Shown: positions 45,340 to 57,444, numbered from the stretch's first letter. The stretch: DNA of 64,000 bases from Endocalyx cinctus (GCA_001600455.1 BCKC01000009.1:124001-188000); one strand, 5' to 3'. Notes: generated from the letters alone by a model not told the origin. Translations and numbers: made by a program.

Positions 45340-46257
45340 TGATTGACTGATTCATGATGGAGATATTTTCGGGATCTACAATACGACTTGAGAAATTCGG
45401 TGTTTGGTATTGGTATTTTTAGGTCAAGATACGATGATATGATAGGACAAGCTTGCATTGCTACCTATTTTCACGTCGCGAGGCAATTTGTCAGCGTCGC
45501 ACGAGGTGTAACGGTAACGAAGATTTTTTTTTTTTTCTGAATTGGCTCGTGATTTTAAATGAGAGATGATTGATTATATATTACAACGCTGACGTTTGGC
45601 ACTTTTCTCTACATGCTTGATTCGGTGAATGCAGGCTATCTATTTGGTACAGCAGAAATTGAGGCTCTTACGCTTTTGCTTATACGGGAATGTCTTTTAA
45701 TGATGGAGCGAGTGAAGACTTAGCAAGGGTCGCAAACAATGTATCTAACTTTCACGGGTTTCTAGATGGATAGTCTACCTGTTCATGTTGCTAGGTTCTT
45801 CATCTGTCGAAAACCGTATTCCAGCATATGACTACGTAGATGAAAGAGACGATTTCGCATCTCTCTACCGTGCGGAAAGCATACTCGGTATTTCGTAAGA
45901 GCAAAGTACCCAACTCTTCATCTAGGCTACCTGTGATATCCATTACTATCTAGCATGTCCCCTGACATATTCCCATACAGGACGTAGAGGCTAGAAAGAA
46001 AGAAACAAAACGCATGTGTATTTTTCTCGTCTACGTAATATTTGCTGAGGGTAATAATTTCCCAGCGTTCTAGAGAGTATAGATCATTTTGACTCAACGT
46101 ATACACCGATCACAGGAAACCTAACTGACATCTTTCGTAGCAATCACAATGACGCTTTCCCTAAAGATACAACGATCAGGTTAGCCTTTCTTTCTTCGCC
46201 TTCTCCCTTCTAACACACCACTAACGTCTCTCATTCCCTCTTCCATTTCCCGCCCTT

Positions 46258-47085
46258 TCACTTACCCCCAGCCGAATACGGCGCCTTCCCGCCCAGCATC
46301 ATCTCCGCCAAAGCATCGAACCTCTCCCTCCTCTTGGCCTCCAACTCGTCGAACCTCCCCTTCACCACCCCGATCGGAATCTCCTCCATCCCTCGCGTCG
46401 TCAACCCTTCCCACGCCTCCTCGAGAAACTCGTCCAGGGGCATGCCGAAGTTCGTATCGCCCGCCTTCCGTAGATCCTCCTGCAGCTCGTGCAGTTCCGT
46501 TTGTACGGCCGGCGGCAGGATCTCGACGACCCGGATATGCCGGCTTGCCGGGTCGTGTTTCAGCTGCGCCCGCAGCGACCACACGAGGCTGTGCAGGGCC
46601 GACTTCGTCGCGCAGTAGTTCGCGCAGCGCGGGATAGGCACGAGCGCTAGTCCCGAGGAGACGGCGACGATCGCCTTCTCGCCCGCGCCTTTCTGCAGAT
46701 GCGGCAGGAACGCTTTCAAGAGATAAATGTACGAGACGTAATTCGTATCGACCTCGGCCTCGACCCGGCCGAGGTCGATCTCCTCCGGCCGCGCGAAGTT
46801 GAGCGCGCGCTGGATCCCGGCGTTCAGCACGACGCAGTCGATCGCCGGGAACCGCGCGAGCACGTCGTCGCGCGCCCAGCGCTCGATCCGGGACAGGTCG
46901 GTGACGTCGAAGCGCGAGTAGGCCGCGCGCGCGGGCCCGTGCTTGGCGACGAAGCTTTCGAGCCGGTCGAGCCGTCGCCCGACGCCGACGACGAAGACGC
47001 CGGCGGAGATCATGCGCTCCGCTAGGGCGAGGCCGATGCCCGCCGTGCAGCCGATCATAAGGACCGTTTTGTAGGGGAACGCCAT
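46258..47085 (-). CDS. Short-chain dehydrogenase/reductase (SDR)
   Basis: A single exon of 275 residues, complete for a classical SDR. Visible: a Rossmann cofactor motif GCTAGIG (12-18) in place of the usual TGxxxGIG, the ARPEEID segment, NAG (88-90), a Ser near 143-144 and the YCATK catalytic motif (Tyr157, Lys161), followed by IRVVEILPPAVQTEL typical of the DltE-like group. It should be an NAD(P)H-dependent oxidoreductase of the cytosol; substrate unknown. GRR after the second beta strand would suit NADP binding. The gene is intronless and strongly GC-rich, and stands alone between two long gene-poor stretches. The start is the ATG at 47085. Antisense and out-of-frame open frames over the same GC-rich block are shadows. 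Confidence 0.93.
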   Translation of the reverse strand: MAFPYKTVLMIGCTAGIGLALAERMISAGVFVVGVGRRLDRLESFVAKHGPARAAYSRFDVTDLSRIERWARDDVLARFPAIDCVVLNAGIQRALNFARPEEIDLGRVEAEVDTNYVSYIYLLKAFLPHLQKGAGEKAIVAVSSGLALVPIPRCANYCATKSALHSLVWSLRAQLKHDPASRHIRVVEILPPAVQTELHELQEDLRKAGDTNFGMPLDEFLEEAWEGLTTRGMEEIPIGVVKGRFDELEAKRRERFDALAEMMLGGKAPYSAGGK

Positions 47086-48606
47086 TTCTCCTGTTTTATA
47101 TGTATATATATATATATATAATCCCCTTTGGTTTTAATCCTTGTTTCCAAACTGATGGTGCCAAATGCCTCCTTGCTTGAATATACAATCTTTGAAATAT
47201 ATCTGTAATAAGTAACGTCGAGGACGTTTATTACAATTATTGATAAAAAATAATACAGCGTCGATGTAGTTGAAGTCAGTTTCTATAGGATATATTCCAT
47301 CCTGAACCAACTTGAAGTTGAAAATAAATATAATGCTAATAAAGGACTGTCCACTAACGGATATTTATCTTTATCCACGAGTTAACTTTTATACACATAT
47401 ATACTATTATTATTTACTGCCTAAACTCTTCCTCACATAAAGAAGAAGAAAGGACTTGGGAACGTAGAAAACAACTACCGGATCCCCTCACTAAACGTCG
47501 GGGTATTATATCTCCCCTCATCTCTTTGGCACCCCTCCTTGATTTGCCTCTGGAAAAGGTAGAAAGGATGGTAAACGTGTATCAAAATTATCATTTTAAT
47601 CGTCTTTTTTTTTTTCCGGGGACGTAGGACTTGACATTAACCCTAGCTAATCGGTTGAGAACACTTAGGAGAACTCTGATCTTGAAGAATTAACTATCCC
47701 CAAGAGCGCAAGTTTATATACCGATTATCTTAAGGTATATCTTTTAAGTAAAAGAACTGGGTTGAGATCTAAATTTTATACGCTGTCCCGCAGTACATGT
47801 CAGGATGAACACTGGATTAGGACGCGTAAATTTCACGTAGATAAAACATGTAGAGAATATTATAAGGCAAACAGCATTATGCCATTTTTACTATCTAAGG
47901 AATATCTGCTAGTTAATAGCCTCATACTATGAGTTTCTAAAACACACAATCCATATGTAAAGCGTGGCAGATATCGACTTGGACTTTTTCTTTTCTCCGT
48001 TATTACCAAGGAGATAAACATCCACAAGAGTCGTTGAGTGACATGCCTCTCCTCGATTACAACTGCTTCATTCCATCCTCGGGGCTCGGCGCACATACAG
48101 AATACGAAGAAAATGAAATCGAAAAAAAGAATATTTTTGTAATGGAATAAGAGAATGAGATATGAGAACAAAAAGATAACCCAAATACGCGGTAACAAAA
48201 GGGGGGGGGGTAAAACCCCCTCCTTCCAGAGTTTTGAACACAAAAACTCTTCCGCCTCATCTCCAAGCACTCTATCCCCTAGAGAAGAAATTGGGATAGC
48301 ATAAGCAGGAAAACCCCGACAGCGGGATCAGTTTGAGAAGAGAATTCGACGTTTCTGAATGCCGCCTTCGCCCCACCGAAACCATGTTCCGCCCATGCCT
48401 AACACAAAATCAGAAAGCACAAATACAAATATCACCATTCTGTTCTCCAAATCCCATCCAATCCCGGTCCATGCTTGCGTAAGGATTGTTAGGAGGGAAT
48501 CTACCGCTCCAATGCAAAAAGCGGTCATGAAAAGACAAAAAACACGTCGGTAGCGTATGATCGTTACTGCGTTATAAGGAAACTAGATCATATCGAACTT
48601 TTTTTT
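47086..48606. other. Spacer between SDR and poly-Q genes
   Basis: A 1.52 kb AT-rich spacer. A (TA)n run lies right upstream of the SDR start (47099-47120). The open frames near 47860-48530 are AT-rich and phenylalanine-rich and do not look coding. It should hold the SDR promoter and the 3' UTR of the poly-Q gene. Confidence 0.6.
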
Positions 48607-50355
48607 TTAGGCAACAACAATTCCACCTTTGCGCTTCTCGGCGCTGGTGAGTACCAACCTCGGTGCCTTGCGCTGACCGTCCGGCGTCGGAGGCTTGCTC
48701 GTCCGCTGGGAGGCGTTCTTGAACACGCTGGCGAAGCTGCCGTCGCTATCGCAGTTACTTGTCTGGCTGTCTACGCTCTTGCGCGACTTCTGTCGAGAGC
48801 TCGGTCGGTCCGAGCCGATAGCTCCCCAGCTGCCGCTAGTCGAAGTCCGGGAGCTCGCGAGGCTCGGTTCCGCGTCACCAGAGAGACTGCCGGAGCCGCT
48901 ACGCCCCGAGTCAGACTCGTTGTCGGTGAGAGGAGTGGCGAGCTCCTCCGCGCTCTCCGACACCGGGCTCATACTTCCGCAGCTGCTGTTCGTACCCTTG
49001 CGCCGTACCATGCCCGCTTTGACCAAGTTGTGAACTGCAGAACGACGAGTTCGCGCAGCGAAGTTCTTGCTACCCTCGTGCTTGGCCGTAGGCTTAGCTC
49101 GAAGCTCGTCCAGGGCCGGAGGGCCACGTGGTTGCCGCACAGGATGTTCACCGGCACGAGCCTGTCCAGGTCCGTAACCAGTAGGCAAAGGCGAAAGGGG
49201 GAACGCGGCAGACCGAGGACCGGCAGATTTGACATCGTCGGTTCCGATAGCGAGACCGTTCTTGTTGGCCAGGGACGTCACCTTCTTGTGTCCTCGGCGG
49301 AAAGCGTTGGCGGAAGGTGGCGGTAGGGGCTCTGGCTCCGAGATTATCTCCACTTTCTTGGGGGGCGAGTTGGAGCGGAAGACGGGAGCAGCATTCTCGG
49401 CAGGAGGAGGCGAGACTTGTACGCGGGGGGTACCGCTGCTCTGTGGCTGCTGCTGCTGCTGCTGCTGCGAGAAAGACATGCGCTGGGGGGTGCCAGGGTT
49501 GTAATCCACGTAGCCCGTGTTTTGCTGAGCGGCGCTCTGGTCGATGAAGTAGGTCTGCTGGCCAGTAGTTGGGTCGTAGTAGGCATACAAGTTCTGCTGA
49601 GCAGGCATGGCAGTCGAAAGGGATTGCTGCAGATTCTGGAGCTGTTGCTGCTGATGGTACAGATTCTGCAACGCCATTTGCTGCTGCAACACGGATTGGC
49701 CACTGAGGCTCAGACCTTGGAATTGCTGGGCGGCAGCCTGCACGCTGAGCAATTGTTGTTGAAGGCGCTGTTGCTGCTGAGCAAGATACAGGTTGGTCGC
49801 AACCAGTTGCGCGTACAGCGAAGGGTCCATTTGATCCTGAGCCTGTTCGTCGAGAAGCAAGTCGGGCGGAGCGAGAATCTGCTCAGCGGTGTACTGCGGC
49901 TGCGTCATCCCATACATGCCATTCTGTTGCGCTTGGTTGTAAGACTGCTGCTGCTGCTGTTGTTGCTGCTGCTGCTGTTGACTGGCCATGCGAGGAAGAG
50001 AAGTCTTTGGTCCGCTATACGCATTCTCTTGGTTACCATAAACACTTCCAGAAATGCTGCTGTTCCTACCGGCCATCTGGGAACTGGTCATTCCCGCAGA
50101 GGCCGAGTTCGCGAAGGATGTGGCGGTAGCTGACTTGGGAGCCGTTCTTAAGCCAGCGAGAAGGTGGGAGCGGCTGGTTCTCGGAGTAGGCACACCGTTA
50201 TCCTGGGGTTCGGAAGACCTGATGGTATCGAAAGAGAGGGGCTTGATGTTTTGGCCACCACCACGGCGCGACGCCAATCCACCGGTTGGCATAGCCAAGC
50301 CAGGCGGCGAGGTGAATCCGTTGTGAGACATTTGAGCAAGACCTCCGGTGTTCAT
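48607..50355 (-). CDS. Glutamine-rich disordered protein
   Basis: A single exon of 582 residues, beginning at the ATG giving MNTGGLAQ (the open frame continues two codons upstream only to a TTG). The N-terminal 120 residues hold a Gly/Ser/Arg-rich segment with LSFDTIRSSEP and SRSHLLAGLRTAPKSA, which looks conserved. Then come an uninterrupted Gln tract of about 13 (near residue 127-140), a Gln/Leu-rich helical region (about 170-270), a second Gln tract of seven near 300, and a C-terminal half rich in Ser, Pro and basic residues, including RRSAVHNLVKAGMVRRKG near 440-460. No folded domain is visible. Poly-Q fungal proteins of this kind are often transcriptional or RNA-related and prone to condensates; I recall that relatives are named 'glutamine repeat protein', without a proven role. 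The leader seems very long (see the promoter entry). Confidence 0.82.
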   Translation of the reverse strand: MNTGGLAQMSHNGFTSPPGLAMPTGGLASRRGGGQNIKPLSFDTIRSSEPQDNGVPTPRTSRSHLLAGLRTAPKSATATSFANSASAGMTSSQMAGRNSSISGSVYGNQENAYSGPKTSLPRMASQQQQQQQQQQQQSYNQAQQNGMYGMTQPQYTAEQILAPPDLLLDEQAQDQMDPSLYAQLVATNLYLAQQQQRLQQQLLSVQAAAQQFQGLSLSGQSVLQQQMALQNLYHQQQQLQNLQQSLSTAMPAQQNLYAYYDPTTGQQTYFIDQSAAQQNTGYVDYNPGTPQRMSFSQQQQQQQPQSSGTPRVQVSPPPAENAAPVFRSNSPPKKVEIISEPEPLPPPSANAFRRGHKKVTSLANKNGLAIGTDDVKSAGPRSAAFPLSPLPTGYGPGQARAGEHPVRQPRGPPALDELRAKPTAKHEGSKNFAARTRRSAVHNLVKAGMVRRKGTNSSCGSMSPVSESAEELATPLTDNESDSGRSGSGSLSGDAEPSLASSRTSTSGSWGAIGSDRPSSRQKSRKSVDSQTSNCDSDGSFASVFKNASQRTSKPPTPDGQRKAPRLVLTSAEKRKGGIVVA

Positions 50356-51799
50356 GCTCAAAATTTGAAAAGAAGTATTTTATGTAGAGGAATTGAAGAG
50401 TCTTGCGTCTAGGCAAGAAATTCTGATTACTCGAGTAAATTAGAAATGAAGACAAATGATATGCAAAGAATGGATGACGGCCACTGTAGGGAAAAAAGGG
50501 CTTGTCGATGGGTATTAAAAAAAATCGGGGTATATATCGAGTGAATAAGTAAATGAGAGAATGAAGGTCGGATGTACGATTAATGTATCGAATATTTTGG
50601 GGGGAAAGTGTTGATTGAATGACGGGGCAACTGGTGCTGTATCGTCCAAAATTAGGGAGATAATTTATGATCAGGTCCAGAAGGATGTTCGTATCAAACG
50701 GTCCAACCGAAATCCAAAAACAGGTTGCAGTTGTTAGAAAAGCTGTAGACAAGAAATAAAAGAGGATGCGAATCGCGAAAACGATATAATTCTTGTTGGA
50801 TAATATTAAACGAGTTGATTTTCCAGTAGCTTATCAAGAGAGAAAATAGATAAGTCGTGTCTTTTGAATGAATGACGAACGATGTTTGAAAGTTGGATGA
50901 ATGACGGAAAAGGAAGGAAAGAATCCTGATGGATTGGAAAGATGAGTTGAGGTCGTTTGGGAGACTTCCTGATTTGAGTTGTCAAAGAATTCGGAAGTTC
51001 GCTGAAGAGAAGTGAACTACAATAGACCTAAAGCACACAGGGAAAGAGGCGAAAAGTTTCCTTGTTGTCTTGGATATTGCGTAACAAAGGACGGAATCGG
51101 AATCGGTGAAGAAAAAAAGAGGCCGATTCGTGTTAAATTTGCTGAGATCCTTTGTTCTTGTCGTAAATTGTAGTCGATTGGCGTGCTATTCAATTCAAAG
51201 TCTAGACCCGGTTTAAGATCAAAGAAATATTTCCAGTTGAGAGATTCCGTAAACATGCGACGATCTTAAAAAACTTTCTGCTTCCCGAAATTTTTTCTTT
51301 TCCAATATTCCACTTTTCCTAACAACGTTTTTGGTAGTTTGTGTCGAGGTTGACGCGATATTATCGATGGAGTCGAGTTAAGTATGCTGGTAGCAACTAT
51401 ATGCGATAGGAATCGAAAAGCAAAATAATGATTTTTTTGGCGATAATGAAAGTATAGCGATAAAATGATAAAAATAAAAATAAAAAACAATTGTACAATG
51501 AATTATTAAATATAGAAGGATTGGTGGATTGAGTCGTCCAGAGCTCCCCAAAGTTTTTATGCAGTTATTTTTTTTTTTCTTTCAACGTTTTCTTTTTCTT
51601 CGTTTTTTTTTTTCTTATTTCCTTAATTTTCCTTTGGTTGAATTCAATTTAGCTGATGTGAATGTCGATGTAATTGTCTTCTTCTCGAGAGGATATATGC
51701 AGCAAATTTAGTGGTGTGAATTTTCTTTTCTTTCAGTCTATCCTAATCAACGGCGACGAGGGGGGGAATAAAGTCAATGTTGAATGATAGTTAATCCGC

Positions 51800-52015
51800 G
51801 CGCACAAAATAAGAAAAAAGGGAAAGGGAAAGACTCTCGAGGAGTATAGGGCCCAACAGGGGGAATGGGGAAAAAGAAGAAAAAAAAAGGAGGAAGAATA
51901 AAAGGAAGGATGTAGATGTTGATATTAAAGAGGGAGAGAATGGGAGTGGAGGGGGGGATGGGAGAGGAAGAATTAAGAAGAATAATAAAAATAGTGCGAA
52001 GGGGATGAAGAACTT
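51800..52015 (-). promoter_or_regulatory. Possible CT-rich promoter of the poly-Q gene
   Basis: About 215 bases almost purely purine on the plus strand, so pyrimidine-rich on the sense strand of the poly-Q gene. CT-rich blocks often lie just before the start of transcription in filamentous fungi. If so, the leader would be about 1.4 kb long. No upstream ATG-started frame overlaps the main start: the long frame 50198-50752 begins only at TTG. Confidence 0.35.
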
Positions 52016-52693
52016 CTAAGGAAATTGAATAAATCTAATCTAGATCCAGTATTAATTGATTAATGCACACGGTACAAAATTCAACCTACACTACCTTAAG
52101 CCGACCAGACTGGATTCATCTGCCCATCTGTTTATCTTGAGATATTCTGGGGCAAACTTCAAGTATCATCGAGTCATCTGTCCTATTATTCACCTATACT
52201 TTATACACTGTGTGATAAGAAAGAAAGTCAACCAGGATAAAATCAGAATGGTGCGTACACCCTAGCTAAATACAGTATGTAGAACTGTTTCAAGTATACT
52301 GTATTTTATGAGAGGTACAGACCCCTAGGGGAAATATATGCTATTATCATACGCTAAAGGAACCGACCGTAGTGCGTACGTATTCGTTGTTTCTTATGCA
52401 AAATGAAGAAGATACGACGTTACGCTATATCAACTAATACGTACTTAGCAGGAGTATTGATCACTATCACCACTAAACTATTACTTTAATAGCTAGATAG
52501 TCATATACCGTAAGGTAAAGGACCGTACTTATGGATACGTAGTAGCTTCAAGGTACGACCTCGAGGATAGGTATGGATATAGTTACTAAGTTAATTGGAC
52601 TTTATAATATCGTCGTAATGGCTTTTTATTTCTTTCCTAATCAACATACAGTAGGAGAACAGAGTTGGGTTTTTTTGATGAGTACATATTTCT

Positions 52694-52728
<35 letters not shown>
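52694..52728. repeat. (TATC)n microsatellite
   Basis: About eight to nine tandem TATC units, running into a CCTAGG-centred TAGGTA word and further imperfect TATC units. Confidence 0.9.
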
Positions 52729-55700
52729 CCTAGGTATCTATCTATTCATTTATTTATCTATCCATCCTCCATCTATCTCTACAAATTCGATCATCGAAAT
52801 ACACCACTAAAAAAACCCAATATGTCTTGTGACCCGTCGACCTGTCATCAATTACTATGGAGGTTTTCTAGCTGTCGTGTTCAAGGTACAGATAATTGAC
52901 CATGATTGGCTCGTCGGCTTAGACATAGCTTAGCAGGCCTCGCACTGTGCGCTGGAGAAATTACGAGTACAAGACTTCTGACTGGTTCAGAACGAATGGT
53001 ATGTGGAGATTAAAAAACTGACCAACCAAATCCTGTATATTTCAGTGGATCAGGGGTTATCTTTTCCTTGTACCTGAAGTATGACAGGGGTTTTATAGCG
53101 GGCAATAGGGGAAGGAGGAAGTACAAAGCCCCAAAATAGGGATCGATACAAAGTGGACAAAGTGGTACTACAAGGTTGTTTAACCTGTCCATTACGCATA
53201 TTTTCTTATTTTTAGCGAAGAGTCATAATAGTATATACAAAGTACATCCATTATATGTACATTTCTACATAATACATGCTTAGCATACATATATGTATAC
53301 ATATTCATGGATCTATCGACTTTCCTGATTTATCAAAATGGGTTCCAATATTCCCACCATTCTATTTCGTTTTTTTTTTTCTGTCGGTCAAGCTATGGGA
53401 AGAGAATAGGATTTTATATATACTACTATGTACTGTCGTATGTATGTAGATGAGAAATCTATCCTTTACGCTACATATATATGTAACTTCGCAAAGGCTC
53501 AACTACGGTCACCAAGATCTACTGTTACACCACTAAATACGACAACACACAAAATAAGAAGATAATTTATGGGGAATACAGTCAGTAAGTTAGCCGATAT
53601 GCCGATTTCTTAAACTCTCTACTCCGTACAAGCGGTATTACACGTAGGAACACGAGCAAATGCCACGCCTTGTACATGTGTTTGGGTCAAGTATCGACAG
53701 TCGAATGTTTCACTCAAGGTGTACAGACAGCTTCTCATCTACCTAGGTATGTACATAGTATTTGTTTGTGCGTCTTATTTATTTGCCTGGTTATTGAGGT
53801 CTCCAGTATATGTAAAAGTTGGGTAAATAAAATAATTAAACTCTGGCCCCAACAGGAAAGAAAGAAGAAAAAAAATCTTGAAATTTTGATGGTAAATCTA
53901 CGATTATCCTGATAAGTTTTTATTTACTTCGTTTAGGCAATGTTAAAAAAAAAAAAAAAAAAAAAAAGTAGTGTACGGTGGATATACATACATACTATGC
54001 AGTATATCCATATGGATATGGATGTATACGCAGCATATCGTATTTATTTTAGATTCAACGGTCTTCGCTAGCTACGTGTACATACTATTTCAGGTTTGTC
54101 CTGGGTTAACTACGGAGAAATAACCCTTTTCCGCTAAGAACACAGGGACAAGGACACAACAGCTTGCTGCTTGGCAGGACGAGGGTGGAGAATAGTGTAG
54201 TACACACGTACAGAAAGAGAGCGACGACTCTGGCCTATCCCGTCCGGTTAAATCATTCGACAAGAGAGAATTTTGATTGAGACCCGAAGTTTTTCTTCAC
54301 CCGAGTATGCATACGTATTATTGCAGTCCACGGGTATTAGTTTATTACGGCGCCGTATACGGAGTAGGTATGTATTATACATATACTTACTTACATATAA
54401 GTGCATAGTCTAACTACTTAGTAATTACACTATGCAGTAACAACTTTGCACTTAAGGACTTAGGTTACCTATTTACCTACTTACTTTTAACTACTGTAAA
54501 GCATTTCAATCTTTTCTTCTTCCTTACTCGTAAAATAAGGACCAGGACCCTTTTGCCTTACCTTAGACTTGTTCCAAAAAAGTGACTGGAAACTAAAAAT
54601 GCGTAGAAGCTAAAAAGGAAAGGGGGGTTACAAAGGGGGGTCTTGTGTCCAAAGTAAACCCATGCTTTTTGGAGCGTTCAAGTTTCAGGTTCCTGAAACC
54701 CTATTATGCTAGGCATAGCTCCTTCAATCAATCCAATTTTGGACAAGACGAGGACGAATGCAGCTTTCGAAGGAACAATCATTACTGTAAAAGAAAAAAA
54801 TAATGATAACAATAATAACAGTACTCTGTAAAATCATCTTCAATTCAATTCTACTTGTAACGAACGTATCGAATCATCCGAATATCCTAGCAATCTCAGA
54901 AATCCCGGAAATCTCAAAGTTTTCTAGGAACTTTCCCTGAAATGGAAAGAAAATCAATTGACGGGTGCCACTATTAGGCACGGTTTTCTGTACTTTTCTT
55001 GATCGACTTACTTTATTTGGTTCAGCTTGCCATTTGGATCACGATACTTTCATTTTATTTTACTCTCTTCTCTTCTCTTTTCTTTTTTAAAAATGGGCTG
55101 ACTAGGGGACCCATTATATGTATGCCATTCTCATTCCCGTAGTGTACTTGCCTGCCATCTTAACTTCGATGTGGCGACCCCAGATTACTAAAGCAGAGGG
55201 TATTCAACTCATATTGTACAAACAGAATGGGGAAAAATGGATAGTACACAAGCAATATATGTATATTATTATTATTACTTTGTTTCCCAGATATTATCGG
55301 TGTCGCCGTGTTCGCTTCCTCGAAAACAAAAAAAAAAAAGTTCTTCTCCCGCGCCAATTAGGCGCGCATGCAACTCCTGGGATTCCAATTCGCTCGTTCA
55401 CCGCTAAAGACGCATGCATCACAGATTTTGGTGCGAATATAGATACCACCTGGCGCTAGAACAATAAATAGTAGACGTAGACTTTCTCTGGCTTTCTTCT
55501 AAGTCAAACGGTACACCGCTTCGTCGAGCTCGTCGTCGGATTACTCCAGACTCTAGCGCGGTCTAAAGAGGGACCCTGTGGAACTAGTAGGCAGTGTAGT
55601 GGACGAGCCAAAATGTGAAACCGATCAACATGAGACCATTTCTATTAGATCTTCCATGGTTGCATTCTTTTATTTTTCTATGGTAGTATACGAAGCCCTT

Positions 55701-56714
55701 GCGCATTCTGATTTCCCGAGTATTTGAAAAGAGTATATACAAAGTACGTACGTATACTAGAGTTTATTGACCTACGCATATCAAACCTGGTTTCATGAAA
55801 ATCAGTACCAAACAATTGATCATACAGAGGCAGTGTAACCCAGCAGCTGTACAAGTACATGGTATACACAGTAGTATACGTAATTTTCTTTGTGGTTTTA
55901 TATGGGATTGGTTCCCGAACTGATGGCGCTCTTCATTCCGCCACCCCCGCCGATAAGCCTACTGCGTACTGTACTCTGTATGGATATATGTAGACAGAAA
56001 TAGGATGCGGCTAAAACCGATATATCGCATCTATCATCGTCGTATCCTTTTTTTTTGGACGGCCTCGCCAACATTAGCGAACGAGTAACGACGTTAGTTT
56101 ACTACGGTAGAAATTCAGCCTCGGTCTAAGGTTAAAACTAAAACGAATGGCGATCGATCTAGGTCTTACACACTACTAATACTACAATACAGTACGTTAC
56201 CAACATCGTTGAGAATCATCTCATCCGCTAGATCCTATTCCCGAAGTCATCAACTCGAGCACGGTAATGATTTACACCCCAGTTTTTACTAGACATTACT
56301 ACGTATATATATGTATACGTACGTATTTGGCGTAAAATACAGTGATGATATAGTAGTCATATATGTATTACATTACCCATCCAAATTTAGGTCTACAAAT
56401 TTACATACAAACATAGATGGATATTACAGGTCACTTTTGGGTGTTGTAACATAACTGATTCCTTTAAACGTCATCTCACTCGTGTTCCTCTTTTCTTTGA
56501 TGATTTATCACGACGGCAAATGATAAGTGAGCCATCGTACCGAGATCAGTTCTTTAAGTTCTATTTACTCGAAAGAGAAAGAGGGAGAAAGTCAGAGATA
56601 GAGAGAGAGATAGACACGGAAAGGGAAAAGCAAAGTCGGTAACCGAATATATCGCCGTGTGTAACAAATAGTTTGCGAATTAATATTATTACGGTATTAG
56701 TGTAGCCTACCTAA

Positions 56715-56754
56715 CCTAGCAGCCTAGCAGCCTAGCAGCCTAGCAGCCTAGCAG
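56715..56754. repeat. Tandem 8-base repeat CCTAGCAG x5
   Basis: Five perfect copies of CCTAGCAG, followed directly by palindromic GGCCTAGG and TACCTA-type words. Confidence 0.95.
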
Positions 56755-57400
56755 GCCTAGGTACCTAGAGCTGCCTAGGTAGTATTATACTAGGTAATAT
56801 CCATATAGTATAGTATACTATACCTAGGTACCTATATACCTAGTTAGGTATGTACACTACAGTACAGTATATTTATATTATTATCGAGACCCTGCAGGAT
56901 GCGCTAGGCTTCGGTCCAAATACAATCAACGGCGCTTAGCTACATGAGCTGATCAGCACTTTTCATCGAACCAAACATCGCACGGCGATGATCTGTGCTC
57001 TCTGCTCGTCCACCGGCGCCAGCGCTACTGCACATCTGCATCCATCTACATCTACGATACCACTCCTACCCATTTAATGAACGTGGCTCCATTCACCCAT
57101 CCTCCATATTACTATTCCTCTTTTTTTTTTGGGTAGTGTTTGTGCTATCTAGACTGTTCACACAATAAGGGATAGTTCTAAAAATTCTACTCTCTCAATG
57201 ATTCAACGATCTTGAATTGAACCCCTAAAAAATCAAAATTCGGAAGAACAATGCGTAGGTTTTTCGACCTTCGGCATACGCTGCTGACTGGCTTTAAAGA
57301 GGGTCATAAAAAGAAGAGTAATAAATAAACAAATAATAGCTCTGCTTACCACACAGCGCGCAATAGTAACGTCACAGCTCAGGCATTCTAATCCCACGTG

Positions 57401-57410
57401 TTTCTTGAAC

Positions 57411-57444
<34 letters not shown>

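Larger units (their letters stand above)
38639..46257. other. Long gene-poor spacer, 7.6 kb
   Basis: No convincing complete gene. Contents: T and A homopolymers (39047-39060, 40309-40331), a CACATATA-type microsatellite (41403-41490), a CT run (42425-42447), a G run near 43889-43897 and a stretch at 44.2-45.35 kb with several short ATG-started frames of some coding flavour (listed separately). GC is slightly higher in the last 2 kb. Confidence 0.55.

Noticed and set aside
50198..50752. 184-residue frame overlapping the poly-Q start, considered as an upstream ORF
   Set aside because: It begins at TTG and has no internal ATG, so it is unlikely to be translated from the leader.
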